DNA of 64,000 nucleotides from Adiantum capillus-veneris. Lineage: Eukaryota > Streptophyta > Polypodiopsida > Polypodiales > Pteridaceae. A model generated the notes under the pieces. That model had not been told where the DNA came from. It did not search any database and saw only the letters and a program-made list of their open reading frames with translations. The stretch covers positions 22,883,013 to 22,947,012 of the forward strand of contig CM043968.1 in NCBI GenBank assembly GCA_014529385.2, in the 5' to 3' direction. Below, piece after piece: positions 1 through 11,968 of the stretch (the stretch's first letter is position 1; every line of letters begins with the position of its first letter). Position numbers and translations under genes: made by a program.

Positions 1-289
1 CGGTTGGAATGGAGCACTTCTTATCACTACACCTACATATTGTTTGTTACATATAGTTACCTCCCTTGGGTGTCTATCCGCCTGGAAATAGGTTTGACTA
101 GGGAGAATCCTTGCGGAGGGTATAGGTGGTTGCAAGTGCTTGGACTCGTTTTTTGCTTTATGTTTATATGTATATTATTTTACTTTATTGTACAATTGTT
201 CAATTATATTTTGTTTTTCAAAAACTTATTATTTTTACGATTGTATGAATGTATAGGTGGCTTGTGAATTTGTCATGTATGCCAATGCT
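1..289. other. Unassigned left edge
   Basis: I see no recognisable gene, repeat or terminal motif here. Short open stretches have no familiar motif. It may be the 5' flank of the hAT remnant that follows. Confidence 0.4.
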
Positions 290-2579
290 TGCTCTCAAAA
301 AATCAATGCAACTACTCCTAGTTGCCCATCGACTGATGGTGAAGTATCAAACAATGAAGATTCCAATAAAGGGAAGCGCAAGGCCGTTGATGGTAAGGTG
401 TCACGGCATGAGTGGCAATTTTTTTGACAATGTAAGATCATTTATAGATTGGCGTTGAAAATTATGTGACAAAGAAAAGTCAAGAGGTGCACCTCCTATT
501 AGGGAACACTTCCTTGGATCAGGGAATGGAACAACTAATAGGTCTAATCGAGGCAGATGTAGTGGTGTAGGTCATGAGAGTGCCACGAAATGCTTGAGAG
601 AGTTGTTTAGGAGGTGTAGGCAATGCAAGGCAACCTAGAATACTGACTCCAATCCGTCATGCTTCAGAGCACCAAGGCAGTGCTACCTCAACACAAGGCG
701 GACAAAATAGTGGTGCACCCTCCATGCCGACCAACACACACACACACAAAGAGCTAGCACTCAAGATGGATTGTCCGAGTTTAGGGTTAAAATGTATAGA
801 ACAAGGCAAGTAAGTTAGAGCAAAGCTTTTGATAAATTGCTCTTGAAGAGGCACAATCTGCTCTTGCACAAGCTATCTATTTTACAAGCGGTCCTATGTT
901 GATGGTCACCTGAGAGTCATGGAAGCATGCATGGAAGAAGATTGGTGAGTATGGGGCTGGATTTTCCCCTCCATCATATCATCAAATGCGGACAACCTTC
1001 TTGGATAAATGCTTCAATGACACCCAAAAAGAAGTTGATAGAATGATCTTGAAATAATTTGATCAAACAGGATGCACTATAGTCATTGATGGATGGTCAA
1101 ATGTCCAAAGTAGGCCGCTCATCAATGTTATGATATTCAGTCCTTGAGGGGAGTGCTTCATTAAATCGGTTGACAGCTCAGGTGAAGTCAGGGAGCTATA
1201 TAGTTGATATAATCATAGGAACAATTCATGAAGCTGGTGTCCAAAATGTAGTACAAGTGATAATTGACAATGCCAAAAATTGTAGAGCAGCGGGTCGTCT
1301 CTTGGAGGAGCACTTTCCTAGCTTGTACACGTTTGGTTGCAATGCACATAGCTTGAATCTTGTGTTGTAGGATTGGTATAAGAAAGAGGACACTGATTGG
1401 TTCAAAATCTTTATAGATAATGCAAGGAAGGTGGTGAAGTTTATTTTCAAGAGACAACGTGTGCTAGACATGTATCGGCAACGTATGTCCACAATATTGA
1501 ATCTTTCATGTGAAACCATATTTTGCACTAACTTCTACAGTATGGAGAGTCTTTTGCAAAATAAAAATGTTGTTTTGGAGACATTTTTTTGTGCAGGCTT
1601 CTATGAGTAGGAAGCAGAGCAACTAGTACGAGTAAAAACAAAGGTTCAATCTGTGAAAGAACTTATTGACAATAGACACTTTTGGTTTGATGTTGGGGAC
1701 ACATACTTGGTGATGAGGCCTGTGATGATATCTTTGCGTCAGTTTGATCTTAAATTACTTAATATAGGAAAGGTGTACATGGGTTGGTATTATGCTCAGG
1801 AGAGATTGGAACTCTCCTTCAGAGCCAAAAAATTGTTTGATCAAGCCCTAGAGAGCACCTTTTAATAAGATAAAAGAGATATATTAAATAAGTATGTACA
1901 TGCTCGATGGGTTAGTGCACATAGCCCACTACATAGTGTTTCTTTTCTGCTTGATCCAGAGTACTGGAACATGGATTGTGATGATTTAGATGAGAAGGTG
2001 TTTGAAGACTTCTATGATGTGGTAAGTAATTTCTACAGCAATCCAGATGATCAAGCCCAAGCAGTTACCAACCTGACAAAGTACAGGGTAAAGGCCTTTT
2101 CAATTTGGAGTTTGTGCAAAACCTTGCATCGGAACAACCAGCATGGAGATGGTGGCTCATGAATGGTGCTTCGGCACCTACATTGCATCAATTGCCCGTT
2201 AGGGTTCTTGCACAATGTGCTGCCAATTCAAGTTCCAAGAGAAACTGGAGTATGTACAACTATGTACACTCAACTATTCGTAATTGACTTCTCAGTCGGG
2301 ATCGAGAAATTGGTTCATCTATACTGCAATCGAAGGCTACTTAGCAATATTCAATCTGAAAGGTATGAAGAAGATAGACCACGGTGGAGTGTGGATATGA
2401 ATGAGGATGACCAAGAGAAAGGGGAAGAGGTGACAGTTGAAGAACTGGAGTTCTGTGAGCTTGGTGGATGTTCTTTGCTTGAATTGAATGCGAACCTTGA
2501 GGTGGATGATTTTCCTTGTACTCGGCAACGAAGGGCATTGTGGAGCGATGATGTAAACACATATAACATTGTAGGTTAA
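290..2579 (+). pseudogene. hAT transposase remnant (hAT-1)
   Basis: Decayed transposase of the plant hAT superfamily, which moves DNA by cut and paste. A BED-finger-like remnant lies near 455-530 (GAPPIREHFLG after two cysteines). The DUF659-type core runs about 955-1370, with TGCTIVIDGWS, then VIIDNAKN, then CNAHSLNLVL. The C-terminal dimerisation region lies at about 2120-2285 (WRWWLMNG, then SSSKRNWSMYNYVHS) and is followed by an acidic tail to 2579. The pieces are in the right order on the plus strand but use different frames and carry several stops, including one at the start of the strand after DGWS. No protein can be made from it. I could not identify terminal inverted repeats or an 8 bp target duplication, so the element ends are unknown. 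The order of domains makes the family call firm even though the gene is dead. Confidence 0.85.
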
Positions 2580-2946
2580 CACTTCATTGAAATGAAGAAC
2601 AATTGAATGTAATGCAACCCTTTTTTTTGTGGCTTGTGGCCCATGGACAAAGTGACATACCACAACTTTTATTTTATTGCCATTTAAGACGGTAGTATGA
2701 GCAGTGCCATTTACAAAATTAAAACGTATCATAAATTTGTTTGCAATTCCAATGGAAAACTTTACACACTCTGAATTTATAACATTACTTTATGCACCAA
2801 GGAAGACTATGAAACCTTCATGGATCAATTTACCAACATTCAAAAAGTCACAGTAAGTTTTACAAGGCCAATGTTCAATGCAAGGGAGATATATACAAGG
2901 GTCATAAGAGTCACTGCAGGCCTCTCCAGGCTAAGATATTTACAAT
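2580..2946. other. No gene seen
   Basis: AT-rich spacer between the hAT remnant and the end of the minus-strand RING-like pseudogene. It would hold the 3' untranslated region of that gene, but I see no convincing polyadenylation or terminator signal. Confidence 0.4.
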
Positions 2947-3129
2947 TTACAAAGATAAATTCAAACTATCCAAAATAGAGTCTCTCTCCCTTGTAGTTGT
3001 TGCCAATAAGCATTGATAGTCTTTCTCCATTTTTAATATGGAATACATAATCTCGTCAATCAGAGCCTTGCAAATGTGGCATTCTTTTTTATTTACCATG
3101 TTTTGCATGAGACATGGAAAATGATACAT
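2947..3129 (-). pseudogene. RING-like gene, C-terminal piece (beyond CACTA insertion)
   Basis: Last ~60 codons of a minus-strand gene, cut from its upstream part (15505-16288) by the CACTA element. It supplies the second half of a RING-like zinc motif: the first half ends ACGHM at 15505-15519 and this piece continues YHFPCL and later CHIC. Together they give the C-x-H-x-x-H-x-x-C...C-x-x-C spacing of RING fingers, which in plants commonly act in E3 ubiquitin ligases. After the motif comes a short helical tail ending SLNLSL at a stop codon (2947-2949). The frame runs straight through the site if the transposon and one CAT copy are removed. This is reading from motif spacing only; the first cysteine pair upstream is atypical. 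Confidence 0.65.
3127..3129. repeat. CACTA target site duplication (left), CAT
   Basis: CAT directly outside the left terminus, matching CAT at 15505-15507. Three-base duplications are the rule for CACTA elements. Confidence 0.85.
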
Positions 3130-3141
3130 CGCTACAACAAA
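3130..3141 (+). repeat. CACTA terminal inverted repeat, left
   Basis: CGCTACAACAAA, the canonical CACTACAACAAA with A to G at position 2. That change in the conserved CACTA end may impair transposition. Confidence 0.9.
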
Positions 3142-3144
3142 TCC

Positions 3145-3325
3145 CAAAGTTATCGACGCCTTATATATCGACGCCCGTACCTTTCCACGCGGATATCGAC
3201 GTTCTTTTACCGCGTCGAAATAGCCGTCGCTATGCACGTGGAAATACGCGTGGCAAGGCATGATTTTCCACGCATATATTGACGGACATTACCACGCGTA
3301 TATCGACGCACTTTTTGACGCTAAA
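3145..3325 (+). repeat. CACTA left subterminal repeats
   Basis: Multiple copies in both orientations of a short motif around ATATCGACG / CGTCGATAT (for example at 3150-3190, 3205-3225 and 3270-3310). The same motif is clustered at the right end. In En/Spm the analogous subterminal repeats bind the element's own DNA-binding protein; that role here is inferred. Confidence 0.8.
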
Positions 3326-3431
3326 AAAATGGGGAAAAAAAGGGGAACCCGTGCACAGGGGCCATTTTCACCTTCAACGCGCACGCTCAGATCTTGGCCG
3401 AAACCTGCTGCGTAGGTATTATGGCACTCTT

Positions 3432-3502
3432 CCCCCCCCCCCCCCCCCCTCCAAACCCCTCTCTCTCTCTCTCTCTCTCTACATCGTGTGTGTGTGTGTG
3501 TA

Positions 3503-3561
<59 letters not shown>
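3432..3561 (+). repeat. Compound microsatellite: C(18), (CT)n, (GT)n, (GA)n
   Basis: An 18-base C run at 3432-3449, CT repeats at 3459-3480, GT repeats near 3486-3502 and GA repeats to 3561, back to back. Apparent LSLSLS or RERERE proteins here are repeat translations, not genes. Confidence 0.95.
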
Positions 3562-3564
<3 letters not shown>

Positions 3565-4008
3565 AATGTATGCATAGGAAATTAAAATTAAAGAAATAAA
3601 TGAAATGAAATGTTATATTAACGTCTTCAAAAGGTCAAAGTGACCTATGAGACCAAAAACTTACAATGTGGTGGATCTGATACAAAGTAAGAATAACAAG
3701 ATGACAAAATGACAAAATAAAATATTATGGAATCCTAAACTGCTGGGTGTGGACTAAGCACCTAAAACAGCTAGCTTGGATAGGTAGATCATAGGAGATC
3801 CAGCATCTGTCTCGCTGGCGGACCTCATCAATCTCCTCCATGGTCAATAGTCTGACCGGGCGTTGTGCATGTCGAGCCAAAGTGACCTGGATCCTCTGAT
3901 GCAGCCTCTGTCGATGTTGTGTAGTCTGGCCCTCGCAGTCGTGGGCGTCTGGATCTCCCTAGCTCAGTCGCTCGTTGGATCAGTAGAGAGATAGGGAAGT
4001 AGAGAGCA

Positions 4009-4012
<4 letters not shown>
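3562..4012. other. CACTA internal region with a short minus-strand open stretch
   Basis: No recognised gene. On the minus strand about 78 codons are open between roughly 3961 and 3725 with a coding-like composition (contains LLTMEEIDEVRQRDRCWIS). It has no clear start and no family I recognise; it could be a remnant of an extra CACTA gene. Confidence 0.3.
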
Positions 4013-4506
<494 letters not shown>

Positions 4507-4766
4507 AACTAGAGATAGCTACAGAGGTAGAGAGAGAGATAGATAGTAGATAGAGAAAGAGTTAGGTTGGCTGAACAATTGTGTGAAAAGGACAGAAACT
4601 CTCTCTATCTCTCTCTCTCCCTCCCTCTAGAAGAAACTATGGAACTAAAATAGGCAAAGGGGTTTTGTCCGCTACATGCATTGCCATGTACACCTGGAAG
4701 TGCACGTATGTGTCTACCCATATAGGATTTGACCAATAAAGACGAAATTTTGATCCGGTGGTCCTG

Positions 4767-4802
4767 ATCTCCGTACACCTTTTGACCGAGGTGTACGGAG
4801 AT
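4767..4802. repeat. Perfect hairpin upstream of the CACTA transposase
   Basis: Two 14-base arms (ATCTCCGTACACCT at 4767-4780 and its exact reverse complement at 4789-4802) around an 8-base loop. It lies 78 bases before the transposase ATG, in a 380-base leader between the microsatellites and 4881 that otherwise shows no feature. Function unknown. Confidence 0.8.
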
Positions 4803-5391
4803 TGGGCAAGACTAGAGAATGCGAGGTAGTTTACATTGTGAGGAGTATATATATTAAAACAACATTCATAATCATTGTAGATGGCAACGTCGTCAACTAA
4901 CATGGAGGAAAAGATTGCATGCTCGTGCACGCTCTGCAAGTATCAAATCTTGCGCAAGCGTAGGATATGTAATGAGCATGTGCACAAGTACGGAGAGTTT
5001 GCTAGATAAACCGTACAGAATCTACGATACGACTCCTACAGAACGGGCATTGATTTTCACGACATAGCACCTACATCTGAGAGAGAGAGAAAAAGGATTA
5101 TGCATGAAGGTCCGACCAATATAGAGCTAAGGATGGAAGCAGAAAAGGGCTTACAAACAGAAGACGACGGCATGCAGGAGCTGCTTGATGCCTTCTTCCA
5201 GACAAGCGAGGAGAACGCTAACGAAGTAGCACTAGAAGCCGTGCGCCTATCTCCTGAAGACATGTTGAGGAAGTTGGCACGTCAACCAATCTATGAAGGT
5301 GCCAAAATATCCGTGCTTCGTACTTGTCTGGCGTTTTTGAATCTTCAGTCAGTGTACGGGTGGTCAGATGCAAGCGTCACTGCTTTGTTTA

Positions 5392-5474
5392 GGTACGTAA
5401 TTTACAAAAGAGATTTTCCGATTGCAAGGGTGACGTGCTTGAAGAGCTTTTTAATTTAATGTGGCTTAAACAGG
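5392..5474 (+). other. Intron 1 of the CACTA transposase
   Basis: GTACGTAA donor at 5392 and TTAAACAG acceptor ending at 5474. Removing it joins TTGTTTAG to GTTGTTACT in frame, giving the LLLLPAGNEMP stretch expected of Tnp2. Confidence 0.75.
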
Positions 5475-8081
5475 TTGTTACTTCTTCCGGCTGGCAATGA
5501 AATGCCCCCCTCCAGGCCAAACGCAAAGCAACTATTGACCTCAGTTGGCTTGGACTACAACAAGATTCATGCATGTCCAAATGATTGCATTCTTTTTCTC
5601 AATGAATTCGTAGATTGTCAGTCGTGTCCTAAGTGTAGAGCAATGCGCTACAAACAAGATGCAGTTGGCGAGACAGTGTCAGCTAAAGTGTTGCGGCATT
5701 TCCCTATTATTCCTAGGATAAAAATCATGTTTCGTTGTGGCTCCATTGCAAAGTTGATGCGGTGGCATTCTACGAATAGATCCACTGACGCAACATTTCG
5801 GGTGCCCGCTGATTCAAAGGCCTGGAGGCACATTGAAGATACCTGGCCACATTTTAAGAGTGAACCACGCAATTTGCGTTTGGGCATGGCAATGGATGGA
5901 GTCAATCCATTTGGCTTGAGAAGCTCGTCATGGAGCACTTGGCCTGTGTGCACTATCAATTACAACCTCCCGCCGTGGCTTGCCATCAAGAAGGGTCATT
6001 TGATATTAATCTTGATTGTACCTGGTAAGTTCAAGGCAAAAAACATGGATGTTTATCTAGCTCCACTAGTTGACGAGATTCAGAAGTTATGGCATGGGAT
6101 CGACATAGCAGATGCGGTTGAACCAGTAGGAGAACATCATGCAAGGATCCATGGACTTCTTATGTGGACTATGCATGATTGGCCAGGATACGGAGAAGCT
6201 TCTGGTAATGGTTCTTGATTTACAAAATTCTCGCTATTCGCAAGCACTTTGCCTTGGCCTGATTCATGCTTTAACTTTATGCAAGGCTAACAACTTCGGA
6301 ATACAATGCATGTCCAATTTGTGGGCAGTCTTTGGATGTGCGCTATTCTACCTCTCTTCGAAAGATAATTTATCAAGGCCACCACTGTTATCTTCCAGAT
6401 GGCCATTACTTGCGCGAAGGTCAACTTGGTCGTGTCGAATGTCGTCCTATGCATATACAAGAGTGGCGTCGTCGATCGGAGCAACATGAGGGGCAACCTC
6501 TTCCAGGAATGAAACGTTTATCCATTCTCCATACGTTGCCGTACTGGGGTGATCTACTAATTAACCATTTGTTGGATCCAATGCATATATTCAAGAATGT
6601 GGGAGAGCTCCTCTGGAAGACAATTATGGGAATGAAAGACAATCGAGCTTCACGAGATGATTTGCAGTCAATTGGAAAAATGCCAGAGCTGTGGCCTTTC
6701 ACCAATGCAGCTGGCCAAACAAAACTTCCAAGAGCGCCATGGGTATTGCTAAAAAGTGAAGAGCGACAAGTTAAAAGGGTGATTTTAGAGTTCAGGACGC
6801 CAACAGGATATATGCGATGTCTCAAGACAGCATTCACCTATGACGATCAACTGTCAGGACTGAAATCACACGACTGGCATAAGTTCTTGCAATTCATTCT
6901 TCCAATTGAGATCAAGGGGTGTTTAACGGAGGAAGTGCGGACCTGCATTTACAAGATTTTAGAGCTAGTGCGGTGGATCTCTTCCAAGGAGATACGGGAG
7001 GAATCTATTGCAGTCGCAAGGGCTAACTCCATTGAGGCAGTTTGCATGATTGAGAAGTATCTATCCACGAGCTGGCTAACTATCCAAATGCACTTGCTCG
7101 TCCATGTAGTAGATGAGGTTGCAGTGGCAGGTACAGTCCACAGCCATTGGATGTTCTTTCTAGAGAGGTTCATGAAAACACTTAAGGGTTTTGTTCACCA
7201 AAAAGCGCGTCCAGAGGGGAGCATGGCAGAAGGATGGCTGGTGCAAGAGTCTCTTGTCTTGACCACCAAATTTCTATCCGTTTCTGACCCAGAAATGCCT
7301 CGACTGTGGAGCGATGAGGAGGATGCAAGACTGGTGTCGAAGAAAATGGACGACACCATGCGAGAAAAGATCACGAGGTTCTGTATACTAAATTCAACGC
7401 CGCCCATACAAAAATGGCTTGAAAGGTACGAAGAAGAGAAAGAGAGACTCAATAGGAAGCGACACGATTTCAAGCTAAGCCGAACGACTAGAGGCTTACC
7501 CTTGCCAGACTATCTCGCTTCTCTACCTGAATTCCCTACAATGGCATGGTTGGACAAGACAGTGAGAGCAGCTCGACAGATCGGAGAACCAATATCTCTA
7601 GAAGAGGAGGAGCTGGCTATTGGATGTGACTGGAAGTAGCATTTTAGAACACAACAAATTGACAGCAGAAGAAACACGTTTGACAGTGGGGTAATGGTTA
7701 GTTTCATGCAAAAGAGCAGGGCCAGTGCCAGAGACATGAATGAGAGCACTAGCAACCTGGATTACTGTGGTCTGGTTTCAAATATCCTAAAAGTCATCTT
7801 CAGGCGGTTTGAGATGTTTTTGTTGGATGTGAAGTGGTTCAAGGTGATTACTTCTGGTCGCAATGCAACGGTACGCAGAGATGGAAACAAGCTTGTGCAA
7901 ATAGATTCTACAAAGGTTTGGACAGATGCGAGCGACACATTTGCTCTCCCTGAAAATTGCGAGCAAGTGATCTTTGTACCGGACCCTCGAGAGAGACAAT
8001 GGTGGTTTGTGGTTCAGGTTGCTCCAAGAAATAAACAAGTATTTGAAGGGCAAGAGCTCCTGGAGAAAATTCGGTTAGACA

Positions 8082-8085
8082 ACGT
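8082..8085. repeat. Gypsy target site duplication (low-coordinate copy), ACGT
   Basis: ACGT before the TG terminus at 8086, matching ACGT at 13111-13114. With one copy kept, the transposase codons on both sides join in frame (LDN then VHTTVTLDEEDEG). Confidence 0.8.
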
Positions 8086-8204
8086 TGTGAGCAGGATGGA
8101 AACACACAGAATGCCTCTATAATGACCCGACACACACTCTTGGAATGATATACACACACACTATGGGGCACCACTAGGCTTACACAATCCACCTGGCCGA
8201 GTAT
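8086..8204 (-). repeat. Truncated 3' LTR of the gypsy element
   Basis: 119 bases nearly identical to 11969-12088 of the full LTR. The match stops at the shared GGCCAG / AGCCAG area, after which RNase H coding sequence starts. The junction looks like a deletion at short homology. Confidence 0.85.
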
Positions 8205-9904
8205 AATGGCTGTCCTTTCCCTTTTGCAATAGCATGGCTCCAATGGCATCATCCCCTACTAATGGATTTACATAAAACACTTTCTCCCAATCAGGAGCCT
8301 GCATGGCTGACAACCCCCCTAACACCTTTTTCACCTCTTGAAACACTTCTTCACACTTTTCATCCCATTGCAATGGATCATGCTTTGCCACTTGTTGTAA
8401 TGGATAAAGAAGCTGCGAAGACAATGGAATAAACCGTGCCATGTACTTCACTTTGTGTATAAAAGTTTCCAATTGCTTCGTACTCGTAGGTGATGGAAGA
8501 AGAATAATAGACTTAACCTTATCTGGATCAGCCTCAATGCCATTTTCTGACACCATATGGCCCAATAACTTCACCCTTGGCTGTGCTAGATGACATTTCT
8601 TTGGATTTAGTTGTCCTCCACATTCATCATATCGAGCCAATACCATCTGCAGCTTCTCATGGTGTTCAACCCTACTGCTGTAGACACAGAAGTCATCCAT
8701 GAAAGCTTTAACACAACTACCAATGAATGGTTCCAATACCCAATTTGCTCTCTCTTGATAGATATATGGTCCATTTGAAAACCCAAACGGCAATACTGTG
8801 TAGCAATAGCAGCCCCATAAAAGTTGTCTTTGTGTGGTCTTTAAGAGCAATCTTCAATTGAAAATAGCCTGAAAAACCATCACACACGTTGTACCTCTCA
8901 TAACCTGCCACTGAATCCAAGATCTGATCAATGAATGGAAGAGGATATGGGTTCTTCTTAGTGGCTGCATTTAAGGGTTTAAAATCTACACAAATCCTCC
9001 ACTTTCCATCCTTCTTTGGACTAACCACTACTGGACTCACCCATTCTGTGGTCTCCACTGGAACTATAAACCCTGCCTTCAATAACTTGTCCACCTCTTC
9101 TCGCAAGGCTTCCAATTGCTCTTGACCCATCCTTCTTAGCCTTTGCCGCACTGGCTTAGCACCTTCTTTCAGCTCTATATGCATCTCTTCACCCTTGAAC
9201 CCTCTGATCTCTTCATATGAAGTAATGAACAAATCAGGAAAACTAGCCAGCATGTGCAAATATATCTCCTTCTCCATAGCTGAGAGGTCTCCACTGATCA
9301 TTTGTGTCATCAATTCCTGCTTCTTTGACAATTCAACCTTCGTTTGCATCAGCCCTTCAATCACTTCATAAGGCCCTTCACTCTCATCTTCAACTTCATT
9401 CGCAAATGCAACTAAACCAAACTCCTGGATTCCTTTGTCCATCAAAAGAAATGCAACATCAGCATCCTCATCACTGCTGGTAGTGCTATCACTGTCCTCA
9501 TCTATCACCATGGAATAGTCTTCATCACTAGACTCATCCTCATATTCATAAATCTCCTCTAATCGTTTCCTTGTGTCCATATTATAAAGCTTCTTGATAC
9601 CTGTCTTTCCATAGAGGCTAATCGTACCATGTTGCCAATCTTGAACAGCTCCCACTGCACGTAACCACGGTCTTCCCAGTATAATAGGATATGCTCCCAA
9701 CCCTGCTGGCATCACATGAAAATCAACCACTGCCTTTGCATCATATGCTTCCACTTCTAAGCTCTTTACAACTCCCAAACATTTTACTTTCTGATGGTTT
9801 GCCAATCTGATCCGGAAACCTGACACCCCAGCCACTTTGAGACCCATCTTCTCAACACATGAGTGTGTTATGACGCATATTTGGGCTCCGCCATCCACAT
9901 AACC
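8205..9904 (-). pseudogene. Gypsy pol: protease, reverse transcriptase, partial RNase H
   Basis: Polyprotein that would process gag, copy the RNA to DNA and degrade the RNA strand. The aspartic protease active site reads VDGGAQICV at about 9896 (DGGA where DSGA or DTGA is usual), followed by ILGRPWLRAVGAV. An acidic linker leads to reverse transcriptase with VVVSPKKDGKWRICVDFK, PYPLPFID, LPFGFSNGP and the catalytic FMDDFCVYS at about 8700. RNase H starts (WEKVFYV...DAIGAMLLQ) and then stops at the LTR stub. A frameshift lies near 8815-8850. Integrase is absent. The stop at 9905-9907 separates it from gag in the same frame. Motif order fits Ty3/gypsy and not copia, where integrase precedes RT. 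Confidence 0.88.
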
Positions 9905-11422
9905 TTATCCCAAATTTTTCCTTTTATGCCACACATCTACTATTGGAAAAATGTCTGGTAGCTCATCCATTGCCAACACCTTTACTGAACCTCTCTCTGG
10001 CTCTTTCTCCATTGGGTTAACCATCCTCTTCCACTGTCGCTTTAGCTTAGGCACCATCTCTATAAGCTGCCCAAAAGTAACATCTGCCTTCCTGCTCATC
10101 AGATCCTCCTTCAAGTCATAGCTTAATTGCCCATCCCCTAGTGGAAAATCTGAAACATGAAACTTTCGACGAGCTCTCCTTTTCCTCTTGGCCTTGACAT
10201 CCTCGCCTTCATGGCTCTTTCCCTTCTTCTTGCTAGGACCTGGGGCACTTCTTCCTTCCTTTTCCTCTGTGGTCCTCTTCCCAATAGGCATCACTAATGT
10301 ATCCTCTAGCTTTGATGCCTTCTCCAAGGTGACTACACTTAGCACTTTTGTCTTTCCCTTTTCCTCCTGGGTTAATCCACTGGTTCCTTCATCTCCCTTA
10401 ATTTCGATGCCATAATCATTTGACCTAGTTAACATCTGTCTTAGCAATGGATACATGTCTCCCCCCATCGACCTTGGTGGCTTATCACATTGCGGGCTGA
10501 TGTGACCCAACTCTCCACAATTGTAACATGTGGGCATCTGCCTCCAAAACCTACCATTGCTTTGTCCAACACCATTCCTAGGCCTTTCTTCACCTCCTGG
10601 GTGATTCGCAAACCTCCCTCGACCTCGATTATTTCCCACTTGACCTAGCATGTTTAGGCTGAGATTCTTCATCAAATCTACCACTTGCCTCATGTCTTGC
10701 CTTAGCCCATCATCTTGAACTGCTGTAGTGACCACTGCTGGCATAACCTGAGGAGTAACAGAAACCACTAGTTCATGATGAACCCCTGGCATGCGACCTT
10801 GTAAAGAGTCCATAGGCTGAAATTCAGACCTCATGGGCAAAGACTCCACCCCTAACTGGCTCATTTTCCTCAACTTACACTCTTTGTTCCTTGCTACCTC
10901 CAATGCATCTTCATATGTCCTAGGCTTCTTTAGCTCCACTCTCCAACGTATATTCTCCCAAAGATCAGCCAAGAACTTGTCCTTCTTCATCATGTCAGGA
11001 GGGGGTACCTGTGGTGCTAAGGCCTTGCACATCCTCTATGCCAATGAAAACTTTCGTATGTACGCATCTACTGGCTCACCTTCCTTTTGCACTAAAGCCT
11101 GTACATCTTGCCACACTTTGTTAGGATCTTCTATCTTCACAAACTCCACTTCCAACCCATGTCGTAGATTGTCCCAACTCAACCTTACGGGTGGATCAAC
11201 CACATGCAACTCCTCTTCAAATGCTTTGGACCAAACAACCATGAAGCTCCCAAGAAGGCACACCTGACTTATCCTTTGATTTTGCCAAAATTTCAGCAGC
11301 ATAACAACATAAATGCCTTTAAAGACCAAAAAACTAGCCATCATAACTTGAAAAAATTTTGACAGAGTTTCCCCAGAGGTAGAGCAGTGAGAACCCAAAA
11401 TATAGATTGTATATGTATGCAT
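9905..11422 (-). pseudogene. Gypsy gag with CCHC knuckle
   Basis: Capsid and nucleocapsid precursor. The N-terminal part has the retrotransposon gag pattern (RLSWDNLRHGLEVEF, VQALVQKEGEPVDAYIRKF). The CCHC zinc knuckle CYNCGELGHISPQC is at about 10530-10490 and binds element RNA in this family. A lysine/arginine-rich stretch (AKRKRRARRK) follows. An in-frame TAG at 11036-11038 breaks the frame near the end of the first domain, and TAA at 9905-9907 separates gag from pol in the same frame. The true start is uncertain because the first ~27 codons after 11422 look like leader sequence. Confidence 0.82.
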
Positions 11423-11944
11423 AAACTGTCAACAATAGAACCCGAGCATCAAGTAGGAATCATTAGTACATAGCCTATGGCGAGGTCACGAAAAGGGTGC
11501 TCCAACTACTTGTATCACCGAAAGGATCTCCACATTTGAGAATCCCCCAGCTCAATAAAACCTCACGCTATCGACCCTCACACGAAGGCTAATGCAAATC
11601 GCGTATAGTCAAGTCTCAGAAATGACTATCTTCCAGACCAAGTCTCAGAAATGGCTGGGACTGCCAAGAAAAACCCAAGTATGGCTCCACAAATGCGCAC
11701 AATGGCAGTTTCCACAAGTAACGTACAATCCAACAGACAATGCGCTCAAACAGGCACCAAATGATGCATACCCACAACAACTGCAAGTGACACCACTGGT
11801 AGTATATCACTGTACTCCAGCTACTTGTACCTATGTGAATCATCTGTACCTATACCTGTACCTATAACCTGGAACCTGTAACCTGCAACCTGTAATCCCG
11901 AATCTCGAAGCTTGAAGCTCGAAGCAGAAGGTACTCGAAGAAGA
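11423..11944 (-). other. Gypsy untranslated leader
   Basis: Between primer site and gag. No gene. It includes a degenerate ACCTGT/ACCTAT repeat at about 11822-11900. Confidence 0.6.
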
Positions 11945-11963
11945 TCCTCCGTGGGGGCGCCAA
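11945..11963 (-). promoter_or_regulatory. Gypsy primer binding site
   Basis: On the minus strand TGGCGCCCCCACGGAGG begins five bases inside the 5' LTR. TGGCGCC is the first seven bases of primer sites complementary to tRNAs ending GGCGCCA, such as plant tRNA-Asp; the later bases fit less well. Confidence 0.6.
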
Positions 11964-11968
11964 AAGAA

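Noticed and set aside
3387-3585. Open frames reading Leu-Ser or Arg-Glu repeats (also near 19803-20093)
   Set aside because: They are translations of CT/GA microsatellites and homopolymers, not proteins.
4637-4939. 100-codon minus-strand frame near the CACTA transposase start
   Set aside because: Overlaps the hairpin leader and the transposase ATG; composition not coding-like and no family resemblance.
5057-5263. Minus-strand Ser-rich frame opposite CACTA exon 1
   Set aside because: Antisense shadow of the transposase exon, with low-complexity composition.
9899-9907. Programmed stop readthrough between gypsy gag and pol (TAA in one continuous frame)
   Set aside because: Possible in principle, but the same frame has another stop at 11036-11038 and a frameshift near 8830, so random decay explains it.
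10188-10415. Plus-strand hydrophobic frame opposite gypsy gag
   Set aside because: Antisense of the lysine-rich gag end; no independent signal.
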